Source of the DNA: Morchella semilibera
Lineage: Eukaryota > Ascomycota > Pezizomycetes > Pezizales > Morchellaceae
Assembly (NCBI GenBank): GCA_009192285.1
Contig: WBVU01000011.1
Location: 124,001-188,000, forward strand
DNA length: 64,000 bases
Direction of reading: 5' to 3'
A program made the translations under genes and the position numbers. Below the pieces are notes generated by a model, which saw nothing but the letters and a program-made list of their open reading frames with translations, was not told the DNA's origin and searched no databases. Positions 36,133 through 45,970 of this stretch are shown piece after piece. The first letter of the stretch is position 1. Every line of letters begins with the position of its first letter.

Positions 36133-38424
36133 ATGGCTGCCGCTCCCAGCCGCCAATTCTTACTGCACCCCTCCCGTCGCCCAGTCATCTATGCCACGCA
36201 CGGAATCGTAGCCTGTACGCAGCCCCTCGCTGCCCAGGCGGGCCTCAATATCCTGCGTAAGGGCGGGAACGCTGCTGTGAGTGATACTCTGTGATCTGCG
36301 CCTTCAACCTACATGTACCTACCAGCCCTACTAACAACTTATCACTACTAGGATGCTGCAATTGCCGCAGGTTAGTCCTCTCTCTCTCTCTCTCCCTCTC
36401 TCTCCCGTACCCCCTATTCCTATACATATATATATATATAAGTAGAATACTAACTCTCTCCCTGCCAGCGGCCGTCCTAAACGTAACAGAGCCAACCAGC
36501 ACCGGCCTCGGCGGCGACGTCTTCTGCCTATTCCACCGCGCCAGCACCTCCACCCTCCACGGCATCAACGGGTCCGGCCGCTCCCCCGTAGCCCTCACGC
36601 TCCCCTCCATCCTCGCCGCCATTGGCACAGGCCACTGGCGCATCCCTGCCTCCAGCCCCCACAGTATCACGGTTCCCGGTGCGGCCGCCGCCTGGTGCGA
36701 CCTAGTCGCAACTTACGGCAGCGGCCTACAATTGTCCGAGATCTTTGCCGACGCCATCAACCTCGCCGAGAATGGTTTCCCCGTCAGCACCTTTGCGGCC
36801 CGCTGGTGGGCCGAGTGTGTCGGCGCCCTGCAGGACGGCGGCGGGCGCGAGGAGATGCTACTGGGTGGGCGGGCGCCGCATGAGGGGGAGATCGTGCGGT
36901 TGCCAGCGCTGGCGGGGGTGTTGCGGGAGATTGCAGAAAGGGGCCGCGAAGGGTTCTACGGCGGGCGGGTGGCGGAGGGGATTGTCGCGGAGGTGCAGGC
37001 GCGCGGGGGGGTGCTGGGGATGGAGGATTTGAGGAATATGGGGGAGAAGGGCAGTGAGGAGATGGATCCGGTGTGGATGGAGTATGGAGGGTATAAGCTG
37101 TGGGAGTGTGGGCCGAATGGGCAAGGACTTGTGGCGCTGATGACGCTGGGGATCTTGAAGGCGATGCAGGAGCGGGGGGTACTGAGGAAGATTGGGGGTG
37201 AGGGGGGACTGGGCCATAATTCGCCCGAGTAGGGAGCTCTGTTCTATTCTTTTTTTTTTTTTTACTTGTGAATTAATATGGCGCGGCGATCATTGACACT
37301 TGATTAATATGTAGGTATCTGCATGCGCTGATCGAGGCCCTGCGTATCGCGTTTGCAGACGGCCGCTGGTACATCGCAGACCCCAGCACGAACCCAGACC
37401 CCACCACTTCTCTCCTCTCTGAGGTACTTTCCAGCCTTCTGCCCCCCAAATTCCTCCACGACTAACACCCCTCATAGTCCTACCTGTACACCCGCAGTAC
37501 CCTCTTCTCCCCTACCAGCACGCACCCCCCACACAGACCTGGCATACCACCCGCCTTCCCCTCCTGCGACACTACCTTCCTGACCACCACCGACGTCCAC
37601 GGCAACGCCTGCAGCTTCATCAACTCCCTCCAGGACGGCTTCGGCAGCGGCATCGTGCCGCCCAACACTGGCATCACCCTGCAGAACCGTGGGAGAAGCT
37701 TCTCACTGAACCCCGAAAGCCCAAATGTGTTTGCGCCGGGAAAGAGGCCGTTCACCACCATTATCGCGGGGATGATCACGGAATCCCGTCCTCAGAGCGC
37801 CCTGAGAGAGGGGCAGGAGGTGGGGAAGGATGGGGGAGAGGGTAGGGGAGTAAAGCTCACAACGGACCGTGTCAAGTCCGTCTTTGGGTGCATGGGCGGC
37901 CTCATGCAGCCGCAGGGGCACGTCCAGTTGTTTATGAACCTGCTTATCTTTGGCATGAACCCTCAGGAAGCGCTCGACGCTCCACGCATATCCGTATCTA
38001 CCCCCCCCCCCCCCTTCCTCCCCTGAACTGCAATTAGAGCTGGGATTAGAAGGAACTCGAGCTGACGGATAGTTATGCTAAAGCTGGGCGTCCCCGGCAA
38101 CCTTTCCGCCGTGGACGAGGGCGTCTGCTGTGAGGACGGCATTCCGGAAAGTACGCTTGTGGCGCTGCGCGAGCTAGGGCACAATGCGGTGCTCGTGGAG
38201 GGATACAAGAGGGTGATGTTTGGGCGTGGGCAGATTATAAATGTGTGTCTCTTGCCCCTATCTATCTTTTCTGTGAGGGTTTTGTTTTGAGTGGTGGTAG
38301 TCGTGAAGCTGATATGGGGTTGGTGAGTCAGTATAACTACACGCTGGACGGAGATGGGAAGGAGAGGATCGTGTACAGTGGGGGTACGGACCTGAGGGGT
38401 GATTGCCAGGCGGTGGGGTATTGA
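36133..38424 (+). CDS. Gamma-glutamyltranspeptidase-like Ntn hydrolase
   Basis: Seven exons: 36133-36276, 36352-36370, 36469-37228, 37315-37423, 37478-37993, 38084-38242 and 38332-38424, 599 residues. The family forms an autocatalytically cleaved heterodimer whose new N-terminal Thr attacks gamma-glutamyl bonds, for example in glutathione. Seen here: [19 protein letters not shown] near the N-terminus, [28 protein letters not shown], the cleavage-site block [20 protein letters not shown] with the candidate nucleophile Thr, and the late [14 protein letters not shown] and [14 protein letters not shown]. There is no signal peptide, as in the intracellular YwrD-like branch. Exon 2 is only 19 nt. 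Intron 5 contains a C14 run, and its acceptor (CTAAAG, after branch CTGAC) is the only one that keeps the C-terminal frame; that join is my least certain. The gene is GC-rich in its third positions. Confidence 0.85.
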
Positions 38425-39523
38425 TACTGGGGGTGTAGGTATGTGTAATGACCCTGGTGGTGGTGAGTGAGTGAGTGAGCAAGGTGGTAAGTACAACTTC
38501 TTCTATTTCATCAGTGAGGTATTATACGTGTCTCTCTTGTGGTTCGTTATCTGTTTATCCCCATCTCCATTCGTTCTTTTTTTCCCATGAGGCTCATATC
38601 GTTCCTTTTTCCTGTAGGCCTGTTTGGCCAGCTACATGTAGTTACCCCCCCTTTCAGCCATTCCCACCATCTCCTGGCCGCGTGCGAGGAGACGGCGTGA
38701 ATGGTCCATTGGGTGGTTATGGTGACATAATTATAAACACACATATATATATATATAAATTACATGTATGTGTGCATCCCCATAACTTGTACATCGAATG
38801 CGCAGCGGCGACGAAAGGCCCAACGAACGGTGGTGGTATCCGAGTGATAACTGATGACTAACCCATCCCTCCTTCTCCCTCTCCTCCCCCCCCATCTGCT
38901 GTTTCTGGGATCTAGATTGGTTCATATGGCTCAAGGGATGATTCCGCACCGGAGAATACGGTGTATGGAGCGCGGTTTACTGTGGAATCGTCTCTTGCCC
39001 AGGTGGCTGAACGATCGAGTGATTGCTTGTGAATAAGTGTTGGTCTGACTACATGGGCTAGTCGTGACATATGTAATAAATAGGTCGTGATGAGAAAGAG
39101 AGAGAGAGAAAGAGAAAACGTTGATTAACATAAACTAAGTAAAAAATATATGAGCATATGTAAGTAGTGGGGGGGAGAGGAGGAAAAAAGGAAATGTAGG
39201 AAAGATATGTATGGTATCTATCATACAAATGAAAATGCAGGGAGTGATGTCCCCCAGAGCCAGCTCCTAAAGAATACTAGAAGCTCGTCTGCAAGCAGTT
39301 CAGTGCTAACCAACAACCTGTACCATACCCAGATGTCCATAAAAAAAAAAGGATAAGAAAACGCCCCACGCTCCTGCCTCCTCGCCTAGCCGCGCTCCAG
39401 CCTAAGGGGACCAGTGTGAGCCGTCCTGGACAGACTACTCTTTGGGCTTCCAGTAGCTCACAAAAAGAACAAACTGATAACTGCCCTTCTTCCTATATCC
39501 CGGGGCTCTGACTAGATCCGCTT
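38425..39523. other. Convergent 3' intergenic region, 1.1 kb
   Basis: The stretch separates two converging genes and should hold both 3' UTRs. It has GAGT microsatellite units (near 38464), two TACATGTA copies (38633, 38761), an AT dinucleotide tract (38743-38757) and a GA-rich patch (39080-39118). No gene-like frame is present. Confidence 0.55.
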
Positions 39524-40522
39524 TTAAATGCTCATCTCCTGGTCATCGTCGTCATCATCGTCATCATCGTCATCATCGTCATCGTCCAGGGACGGCGGTA
39601 GAACAGCATTGCTTCTGATGTCCCAATCCCAATCCTTCACGCTGTAATCGCCCTCTTCCACGTGGATGTCTACGGTCTGCTCTCTCATATTCTCCGGCAG
39701 CTGGTGCTCCAGTGCCGGCCAGACACACTTCCACGTACCACTATTCTGCCCATCATCAATCACGCAGCCCATCTCCCACTCGTACCTGCCGGGGAGCGCC
39801 ATGCTGGACATTCCTATGATTAGCCCTCTTGCGTGGGGATTGCCGATAACGGGGTTTTCAATCGACCGCCGCGCAATGATGAATTTGATGGTCCTCTCCT
39901 TCAGATCTACGATCTGGACGACATCGAGGCCTCGGGTGCACGGGATTGTTGCATGGAGGATGTTTGAGCCTTCGGTGGGGCGGACTTCGAACTTGACCTT
40001 TACAGTGTTGCCTATCGAGACGAAACCGTCGCTTTCGTCGCCTGAAGAGTCGTCCTCTGTGCCGGAGTAGTGCATATCGAAACTCATATCATCACGGGAG
40101 GTATCGATGCCGAGGGCATTAAATGGGTCCAGAGGCCTATTGTCCCGGTGGAATCTAGTCGCAGCCTCGATGTCGCTCTTGAACTGTTCCTTATCGTATG
40201 CATCTTGTTCATCGTCGGAGTCCACAAGCTCTGGAATCCGCTCTTCTGTTTGTTGCTCAAACCCAGCAAGCTCTGGCTTTGTGAATTCCGCCGCCTCTCT
40301 CGACTGTCTGTCGATGTCGATATTTCCAGGGTCCACCCCAATATTTACGCCATGGTTAATGAGGCTATCGGTCAGACGCCTCATTAACGAATGGTCAATT
40401 TTATGTGCATCGTAGGGTTGTGGGGCCCGAAACCTTTCTATCCCTTCTCTGTTCTGTTGAGGTTCAACCCCAAGCTCAGATGCGAGCTCTGGTCGATGGA
40501 AATCCATATTTCTGGTTGTCAT
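39524..40522 (-). CDS. Acidic protein of unknown function with poly-Asp tail
   Basis: A single-exon frame of 332 residues starting MTTRNMDFHRPELASELG; 34 further open codons lie upstream but the ATG at 40522 gives a more plausible start. I do not recognise the family. The N-terminal half is charged and probably disordered with several acidic patches (DSDDEQDAYDKEQF, GTEDDSSGDESDGF). The central part (VKVKFEVRPTEGSNILHATI ... RTIKFIIARRS ... GLIIGMSSMALPGRYEWEMG ... GTWKCVWPALE) looks like a compact beta-rich domain. The C-terminus has a run of about 15 aspartates, encoded by an imperfect GAT/GAC repeat, and ends QEMSI. Codon use and the folded core argue that this is a real gene; function unknown. 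Confidence 0.72.
   Translation of the reverse strand: MTTRNMDFHRPELASELGVEPQQNREGIERFRAPQPYDAHKIDHSLMRRLTDSLINHGVNIGVDPGNIDIDRQSREAAEFTKPELAGFEQQTEERIPELVDSDDEQDAYDKEQFKSDIEAATRFHRDNRPLDPFNALGIDTSRDDMSFDMHYSGTEDDSSGDESDGFVSIGNTVKVKFEVRPTEGSNILHATIPCTRGLDVVQIVDLKERTIKFIIARRSIENPVIGNPHARGLIIGMSSMALPGRYEWEMGCVIDDGQNSGTWKCVWPALEHQLPENMREQTVDIHVEEGDYSVKDWDWDIRSNAVLPPSLDDDDDDDDDDDDDDDQEMSI
39545..39590. repeat. Trinucleotide repeat coding poly-Asp
   Basis: A CAT/CGT repeat (GAT/GAC/ACG read on the minus strand) of about 15 units codes the aspartate run near the C-terminus of the acidic protein. Mixed codons suggest an old rather than freshly expanded tract. Confidence 0.8.
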
Positions 40523-42327
40523 GGTTGGAGCCTTGTGGTAAGTGTGGATGTTGGTGTGAGGGGAAACATGTAGCTTTATGTGCTTTCGATCTTGGGGGAT
40601 GATTCGTTTATTACATAGCAGCATACATACTATGTGCGTTGCCTCATTCGCACGCCCTCGTTTCCATTCGCAGCTCTTTGTAGTATGTTATGACAGGTTA
40701 GGTAGCCTTGCGTCTAAAAATGGGGCGTGCTGCAGCTTAGTGGCTTATATAATGAGTCCGGAAGCTCTTTTTGAGCATGCAGATAAGCCGCATTCAGAAG
40801 ATCAGTTTTATTACAACCAACACGATCTCAACAAGCCCTGAAATTTTAGTTAACGTATTCACCACAATGGTATAGCTCTTCTAGCTTGAACCATGAAGCT
40901 AGCTGCCGGTGATCTTTGTCCAAAAGAATATTCCCGATGTGTTTTAAGCTTCGATATGCTAGCTATACAACGATCCTGATACGACTCGATATACAGCTGT
41001 TAGCCTCCACGCAACAGATATATTCTTCCAGAGTCGCTACTCATTTGCGGGAGGACTTGCCTATTCCAAGCAATATCATCTCTAACAGCAACTCCTCGAA
41101 AAGAAACTCCTCATTCAATGACGCAATAGCAGTGACGTAGTTACAGGAATTTATGAGGACTGGAGCAAAGCAATATAAATGTTGTCCTTTTTCCTCTTGA
41201 TGGAGTTAGCCTAAGCACGGTCCTCTTGTGGGGGGAGGAGACTTTCTCACCTCCGTTGCTGCTACCAGCCAACTACATTTCTTGATACAGATAGCTCGAG
41301 AGTTATGGTATAGTGTTATCAGGAGATATATTCCTCGTCGTCGTTACTCAAGGATTTGTATAGTGATGCCATGCAAAAACCTATCTCCGCGAAGAAAACC
41401 GCACAGAGTCTACAACCCCACTATCTCCAGAATGGATGAATCTTTTTCGTCCAATGCCGAGTAGCTCAACATTGGCGTAAAGCGACCAACTTTCATATTC
41501 CTTAGAAAGTCCTGTGTCCCGCTCTAATGAGAACGCGAACACAGCGCATGTGCTTTTCCAGAGGACTAGAAATTCTGCTTGCCATCAATCGTGGGCCACG
41601 TCCGAGAACGACCAAAGGAATTCCATGCGATACAACGCTAGATGGTACTGAGAGAGAGTGTGTGGAGGGCGTGGGAGCTTTAAGTATCAGTTCTCAAGAT
41701 CCACCTCATCTTTATGACAGGTCTAGAGTGGTATATTGTTCCCGAAGTGCTGGCCATTGAAACATTATGATCCATTGCGTGGTTTTTCCTTTCAGGCTGG
41801 CTAATCCCCGACACATGCAGGGTTTATGTGTTCACAGCATCTCACTCGTTTTCGTTTGCGGCGGGAAACCACACTACACGTTACGTATCGTAGTAGATAA
41901 CACACGCGGGTTTGTGTAATTATCATCCGATAAGGACTACGAGCAGCGAACATTATTGAAACTATTCGGAACCGTCTACGCACAATCTGCTAGACATTGC
42001 TTTCCAGAGAAAGAAAGCTGACCATCAGCTTCTTTCTGTATCAGGAAGATAGTTTCCTTATTTTGATTCACCCCCCCGATTCGAGATATGATTTCTCTTG
42101 TTTTCTCTATCTGATAATTATTTTCTTTGTACGGATCTATTTTCTTTATTTCATCTATCTATAAAACAGGGGCTTTACTCATAGACCGAATAATCAATTC
42201 ACTACTCCTTTGAGTAGTCCTATGACCTATTAAAAAAGTCCAAATCCCAATATCAACCACAATCTTCATCATCAAGAGAGTATTCCAATCAACACCATCA
42301 TCAAAACCATCATCCAATCCTCATATA
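40523..42327. other. Intergenic, 1.8 kb
   Basis: The promoter of the acidic-protein gene lies at the left end. The rest is AT-rich with no convincing gene; open frames of 60-80 codons have no recognisable motif. A short inverted repeat ACTACTC/GAGTAGT occurs near 42206-42224. The interval is ended by the MITE. Confidence 0.55.
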
Positions 42328-42477
42328 CAATCTCGTTGTAAGGATATTTTTTATAAGGATATTCGGCCTATACGGATATATCTTGAGTCCTAATAGAGAT
42401 TACTTTGGGTGAACTAGGCACTTCTTATAAGGATAAATGGCCTATAAGGATATCCTTGGATCCTTGTAGCGAGATTG
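42328..42477. mobile_element. MITE-like element with TIRs and TA target duplication (Tc1/mariner type)
   Basis: The 150-bp element begins CAATCTCGTTGTAAGGAT and ends with the imperfect inverse of it (complement strand CAATCTCGCTACAAGGAT); 15 of the first 18 bases match. It is flanked on both sides by TA, the target-site duplication of Tc1/mariner elements. Inside, two direct copies of about 30 bp (TTATAAGGATA, three bases, GGCCTATA.GGATAT) start near 42351 and 42425. It has no coding capacity, so any movement would have needed a transposase from elsewhere. It lies 20 bp downstream of the guanine deaminase stop codon, that is, in its 3' UTR. Confidence 0.78.
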
Positions 42478-42497
42478 TACTATATATGCATACAACT

Positions 42498-44684
42498 CTA
42501 ATTTCTCTCACAAATCAACTTCCCATCCACCCAAACCTTTACAATATTCCTTGAATCCCCCCAAATCTCGATCAGCACAAATCCACAAGAATGGGTAATT
42601 CAACATACCTGTCATCCCCACAATTCACAAACTTCTCAAACCCATCCCTCGCACCTTCTCCCCCAAAGCTCTCAAACGCCATATCTTCTAACCCCCAATC
42701 CACCATCAACGCATCCCACTTCATACCGACCTCAAACACACCGACCTCCCTCTGGATCCCTAGTGCCTCCGCACCACCCACAGTTGCAACATGGAACGCA
42801 TACTTATAATCCACCGTCCAGTTCTCCTTCTCAGCAGGCTGATCCCCGCCGCGCGGTACAAAGGAGCCAATTCGGTCCTGCAGCGTCGCCAGGCGGATGT
42901 TGGCCCACATGGACGAGGACATACCTGTTTCCCGCTCACCCATCACATTAGCAGCTCACTCGCAGGTCATCAAATCCAGCTGACGAACTCACCACCACTG
43001 ATGTCGGTCCCCATCCCGATCTTTAGCCCCAGCGCTCTAAAATGCGGCACCGGAACCGTGGCACGAGCAAAAAGTATGTTTGAGTATCTATGCCACCTCA
43101 GCCGAACAATCCACGCACCAGGACTGGTTTTACATACGGACAGCTCGTAATAGCCGCACCCGCCCTTACGACCTCCTGCACCTCCTCATCATACAGGTGG
43201 CAGCAGTGCGCCAGTACCGTCTTATCCGTCAGCAGGCCGACCCGCTGCAGGATCTTGATATCGCGCTTCTCGTCAGGGTATAGCCGCGCCACTAGACCAG
43301 CACACTAGTATTAGCCACGATCTTTGTTTTAGCCCGGGAGAAGAATAAGGGAGGATATCAAACCCCACACGACCTCGTCCACGGACTCTGCGGCATGCGT
43401 CTGCACATGGCACTGGTACTTTGCCGCCAGTCCCCCCAGCCCTTTCAGCAGCTCTTCAGAGCAAGTTGGGACCTATACCCACTATCAGCACCCATCGACC
43501 TGCCAATCATTGACCCCACCTACAAATCTTGGCGTAACCACCGGCTTCACCAGGGCCCCTTCACCAGGCCATCTCTCTTGACAGTACCCCAAAAAGCTTT
43601 CTGTATCTCTCAGTGACGCCTTTGTCTCCTCGATATAATACTCTGGTAGGAACTGATCCGAGCACGTCTTCCCCACAAACGCACGCTGCCCGACCGCTGC
43701 ACACGTATCTGCGAGCACCTTGGTGGCGCCGAGATGGTTACTCCCGAAATAGAGCGCCGTGGTAGTCCCGTTCCTGAGTAAGCGGCGAACGAGTGCGCCG
43801 TAGACGTGGGAGGCATGGTTGACAGATTCGAATGTGGCTTCTTCGGGGAAGGTGTATCTACCCTCCTCTTTTAGCCTGCGAAATCCAAATTGGGAAGACG
43901 GTACATAAGTACTTCTCAAGCCACTCGATCAGTGGGACGTCCGTCTTCGTACCTAGCTGTCGGAATTGGGGTGCGCTATGAGAGTTTATGTATAGTGGTA
44001 AGTATACATGTATATATATATATATCTAGCCCAGAACCAGTGATGCAGGGGAAATGATCGTTTTGCCGGAAATTATTTCCCACCCGTCCGGGCGCCGGAT
44101 TGACCATTGGGGCCGGCCGCGCGTGGTAATGATATGCCTTCCAAACCAATTGCAAACGGCCTTTCTATGCAGAACATGTCCGGCGCCTGGCCGTTCGGGA
44201 CGCACTCTAGAACTATACCCTACCTACACACTTACCTTACCCTGCATTACGAGACCTGGCGAAGTAGAGAGCAAAGCACAAATAAACAAGCATGAAACGA
44301 AACAAAAAAAAATAACACTCACTGCACATGCTTCACCGCCCACGCCCAGGAGCTCTTAGCAAAATACTCATCCTAAACCCCGTTCTCGGGGGAGTAAAGA
44401 AAGAATGAAAGAAAAAAAAAACCTACACAGTCCACCAATCCCGGGCACACCGCCTGCGTCTCACCCATCTCTACCCTTACCGTCCCCTCCTCCTCCTGCC
44501 GCCCACCATCCCGATCCCCCGCATCCCTAATCTCCACGATCCTCCCACTCCGCGCGTCCACCACGACCTCGCAGCGCTCCCTAACCCGCAACGCATCGGG
44601 CGTCGGCGCATCAATGAACGTGCCCGTGACTACATAGCGGGCCGGGGTTGTGGCTGTAGTGGTGGTGAAGATGGCTCTTGTCAT
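42498..44684 (-). CDS. Guanine deaminase (amidohydrolase superfamily)
   Basis: Nine exons: 44427-44684, 44323-44330, 43913-43975, 43524-43857, 43364-43472, 43138-43291, 42993-43087, 42609-42924 and 42498-42549, 462 residues. The enzyme converts guanine to xanthine in purine catabolism. Metal and substrate blocks are complete: PGLVDCHVHAPQF (HxH), LIEWLEKYTFPEEATF, NGTTTALYF, CHVQTHAAES, VLAHCCHL, SCPYSNILFA, GLKIGMGTDISGG and the end FEKFVNCGDDRNIVKVWVDG. The HxH histidines are coded by an 8-nt micro-exon (CATGTGCA) between a 96-bp and a 347-bp intron. The last exon of 17 codons was found by following the family pattern past donor GTATGT. The frame is open to 44813 upstream, but that part crosses a G13 run, so I chose MTRAIF at 44684. 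Confidence 0.9.
44323..44330 (-). other. 8-nt micro-exon of guanine deaminase
   Basis: The bases CATGTGCA are preceded on the minus strand by GGTGAAG (acceptor, with a TGCTAAG branch-like site about 25 nt upstream) and followed by donor GTGAGT. Joining exon 1 (ends GACTGT), this octamer and exon 3 (begins CGCACCCCAATTC) restores DCHVHAPQF, the metal-binding motif of the family; leaving it out removes both histidines and shifts the frame. Confidence 0.8.
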
Positions 44685-45409
44685 CTGAAATCTGCGTGAC
44701 CAGGCGAATGAACGAACGGGTGGGGAATGAGGGGAAGGTATGTAGGATAGAAGCGGGGCCGCCAACAGGGGGGGGGGGGGTCGAGTGAGATAAGCTTTTG
44801 GCGCAGTGCCCATGAAGATGGCTTGGCGGGCTACGTTATCCTAAGATATACTTGTATGTGCATAATGTTGGGTGATTGGGTGGTTTTACTATTTTACATA
44901 CTTTAGATACTAATTGCACCTATACTAATACACACAGCCATGATATAACTGTCTTGGACTTCTCGTCACAGACACATTCCCACACAGCTCACGAAGACGG
45001 GCGTCATTTACTCTGTCCCGGAGGTGCGGTGGGGGGAGCGGACGGGGAGGTATGCAGTTAGAGAGAGCTAGCTAGGAATGGGAATGTATCGATTTGGGGG
45101 GGGGGGGGGTGGATTAATTACATTGTAAATTAATCTGGCTGCTGCTGCGCTCCACAGAGACATTCGGAATTGAGCCCAATATGAACCCCCTCTGTGTGGT
45201 TCGGTAGATAAGTTGGCCTCACGAGCTATAGCTGTACTCTCGAGTAGGCATGTACAAACATACAAAGAGACACCCCGCCCACACTGCCGGGCCCTTGTTC
45301 CTCTCGACCCAATGGGGGAGGTCGGAACATAACCTCGACCTGAGACCGGAGATGTCTATACCGGCCATCTCCTATGTCGCTGTCCGGTGCGTTGCGGGCC
45401 CATACGATC

Positions 45410-45429
45410 GGGGGGGGGGGGGGGGGGGG
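45410..45429. repeat. G20 homopolymer
   Basis: The longest of at least twelve G or C runs of 11 or more bases in the window; it lies in non-coding DNA and could form G-quadruplex structures. Its exact length may be affected by sequencing error. Confidence 0.8.
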
Positions 45430-45800
45430 CGGAGGCAAAGCAATTATTTGAGTTTCTCAGACATGGGAACTTTTGGTGCAACAGACTGTATTATGTATCC
45501 TACTTTGGGTCTCTCTCTAGCCCTCTTTTTATCGAACGGCATCCTGATAATATATACATAGTGAGACAGCGAAGGAGAGAAGGAAAAGACCTACAAAGAA
45601 GGAGAGAGGGGGGGGGGGTCTCGGCGCATACCTATGTAGATGAAAGATCTCACTCTTGATCGCAATTGTCACTTTCTGGCAGGTGGTCTAGGCACTTCTG
45701 GCCGGGCTGGCCCGGATGGGCGCCAAGTAAAAAATATAATATTAAAAAAAAAACTGTATTCTCGAACGTACACACCACACTCACCCTGCAATCATTTCTA

Positions 45801-45817
45801 CACACACACACACACAC
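45801..45817. repeat. CA dinucleotide microsatellite
   Basis: Eight and a half perfect CA units in non-coding DNA, preceded and followed by A-rich sequence. Confidence 0.85.
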
Positions 45818-45948
45818 AAACAACCAAGACCTGCATTCCCCCTGCAAAAGATGGTTCATCCATTCGGGACCGGGGACCGATGCTCCTTTCTACCTCGCCG
45901 TGTAAGCTTGGACGCGTCTCATATGTCAATTTCCCGGTCTCATAAAAA

Positions 45949-45970
45949 GCTGGCTGGCTGGCTGGCTGGG
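45949..45970. repeat. GCTG tetranucleotide microsatellite
   Basis: Five perfect GCTG units plus two bases in non-coding DNA. Confidence 0.85.

Noticed and set aside
45226-45659. Open frames through the G20 run (Pro- or Gly-rich products)
   Set aside because: They exist only because the homopolymer has no stop codons; the flanking parts look non-coding.
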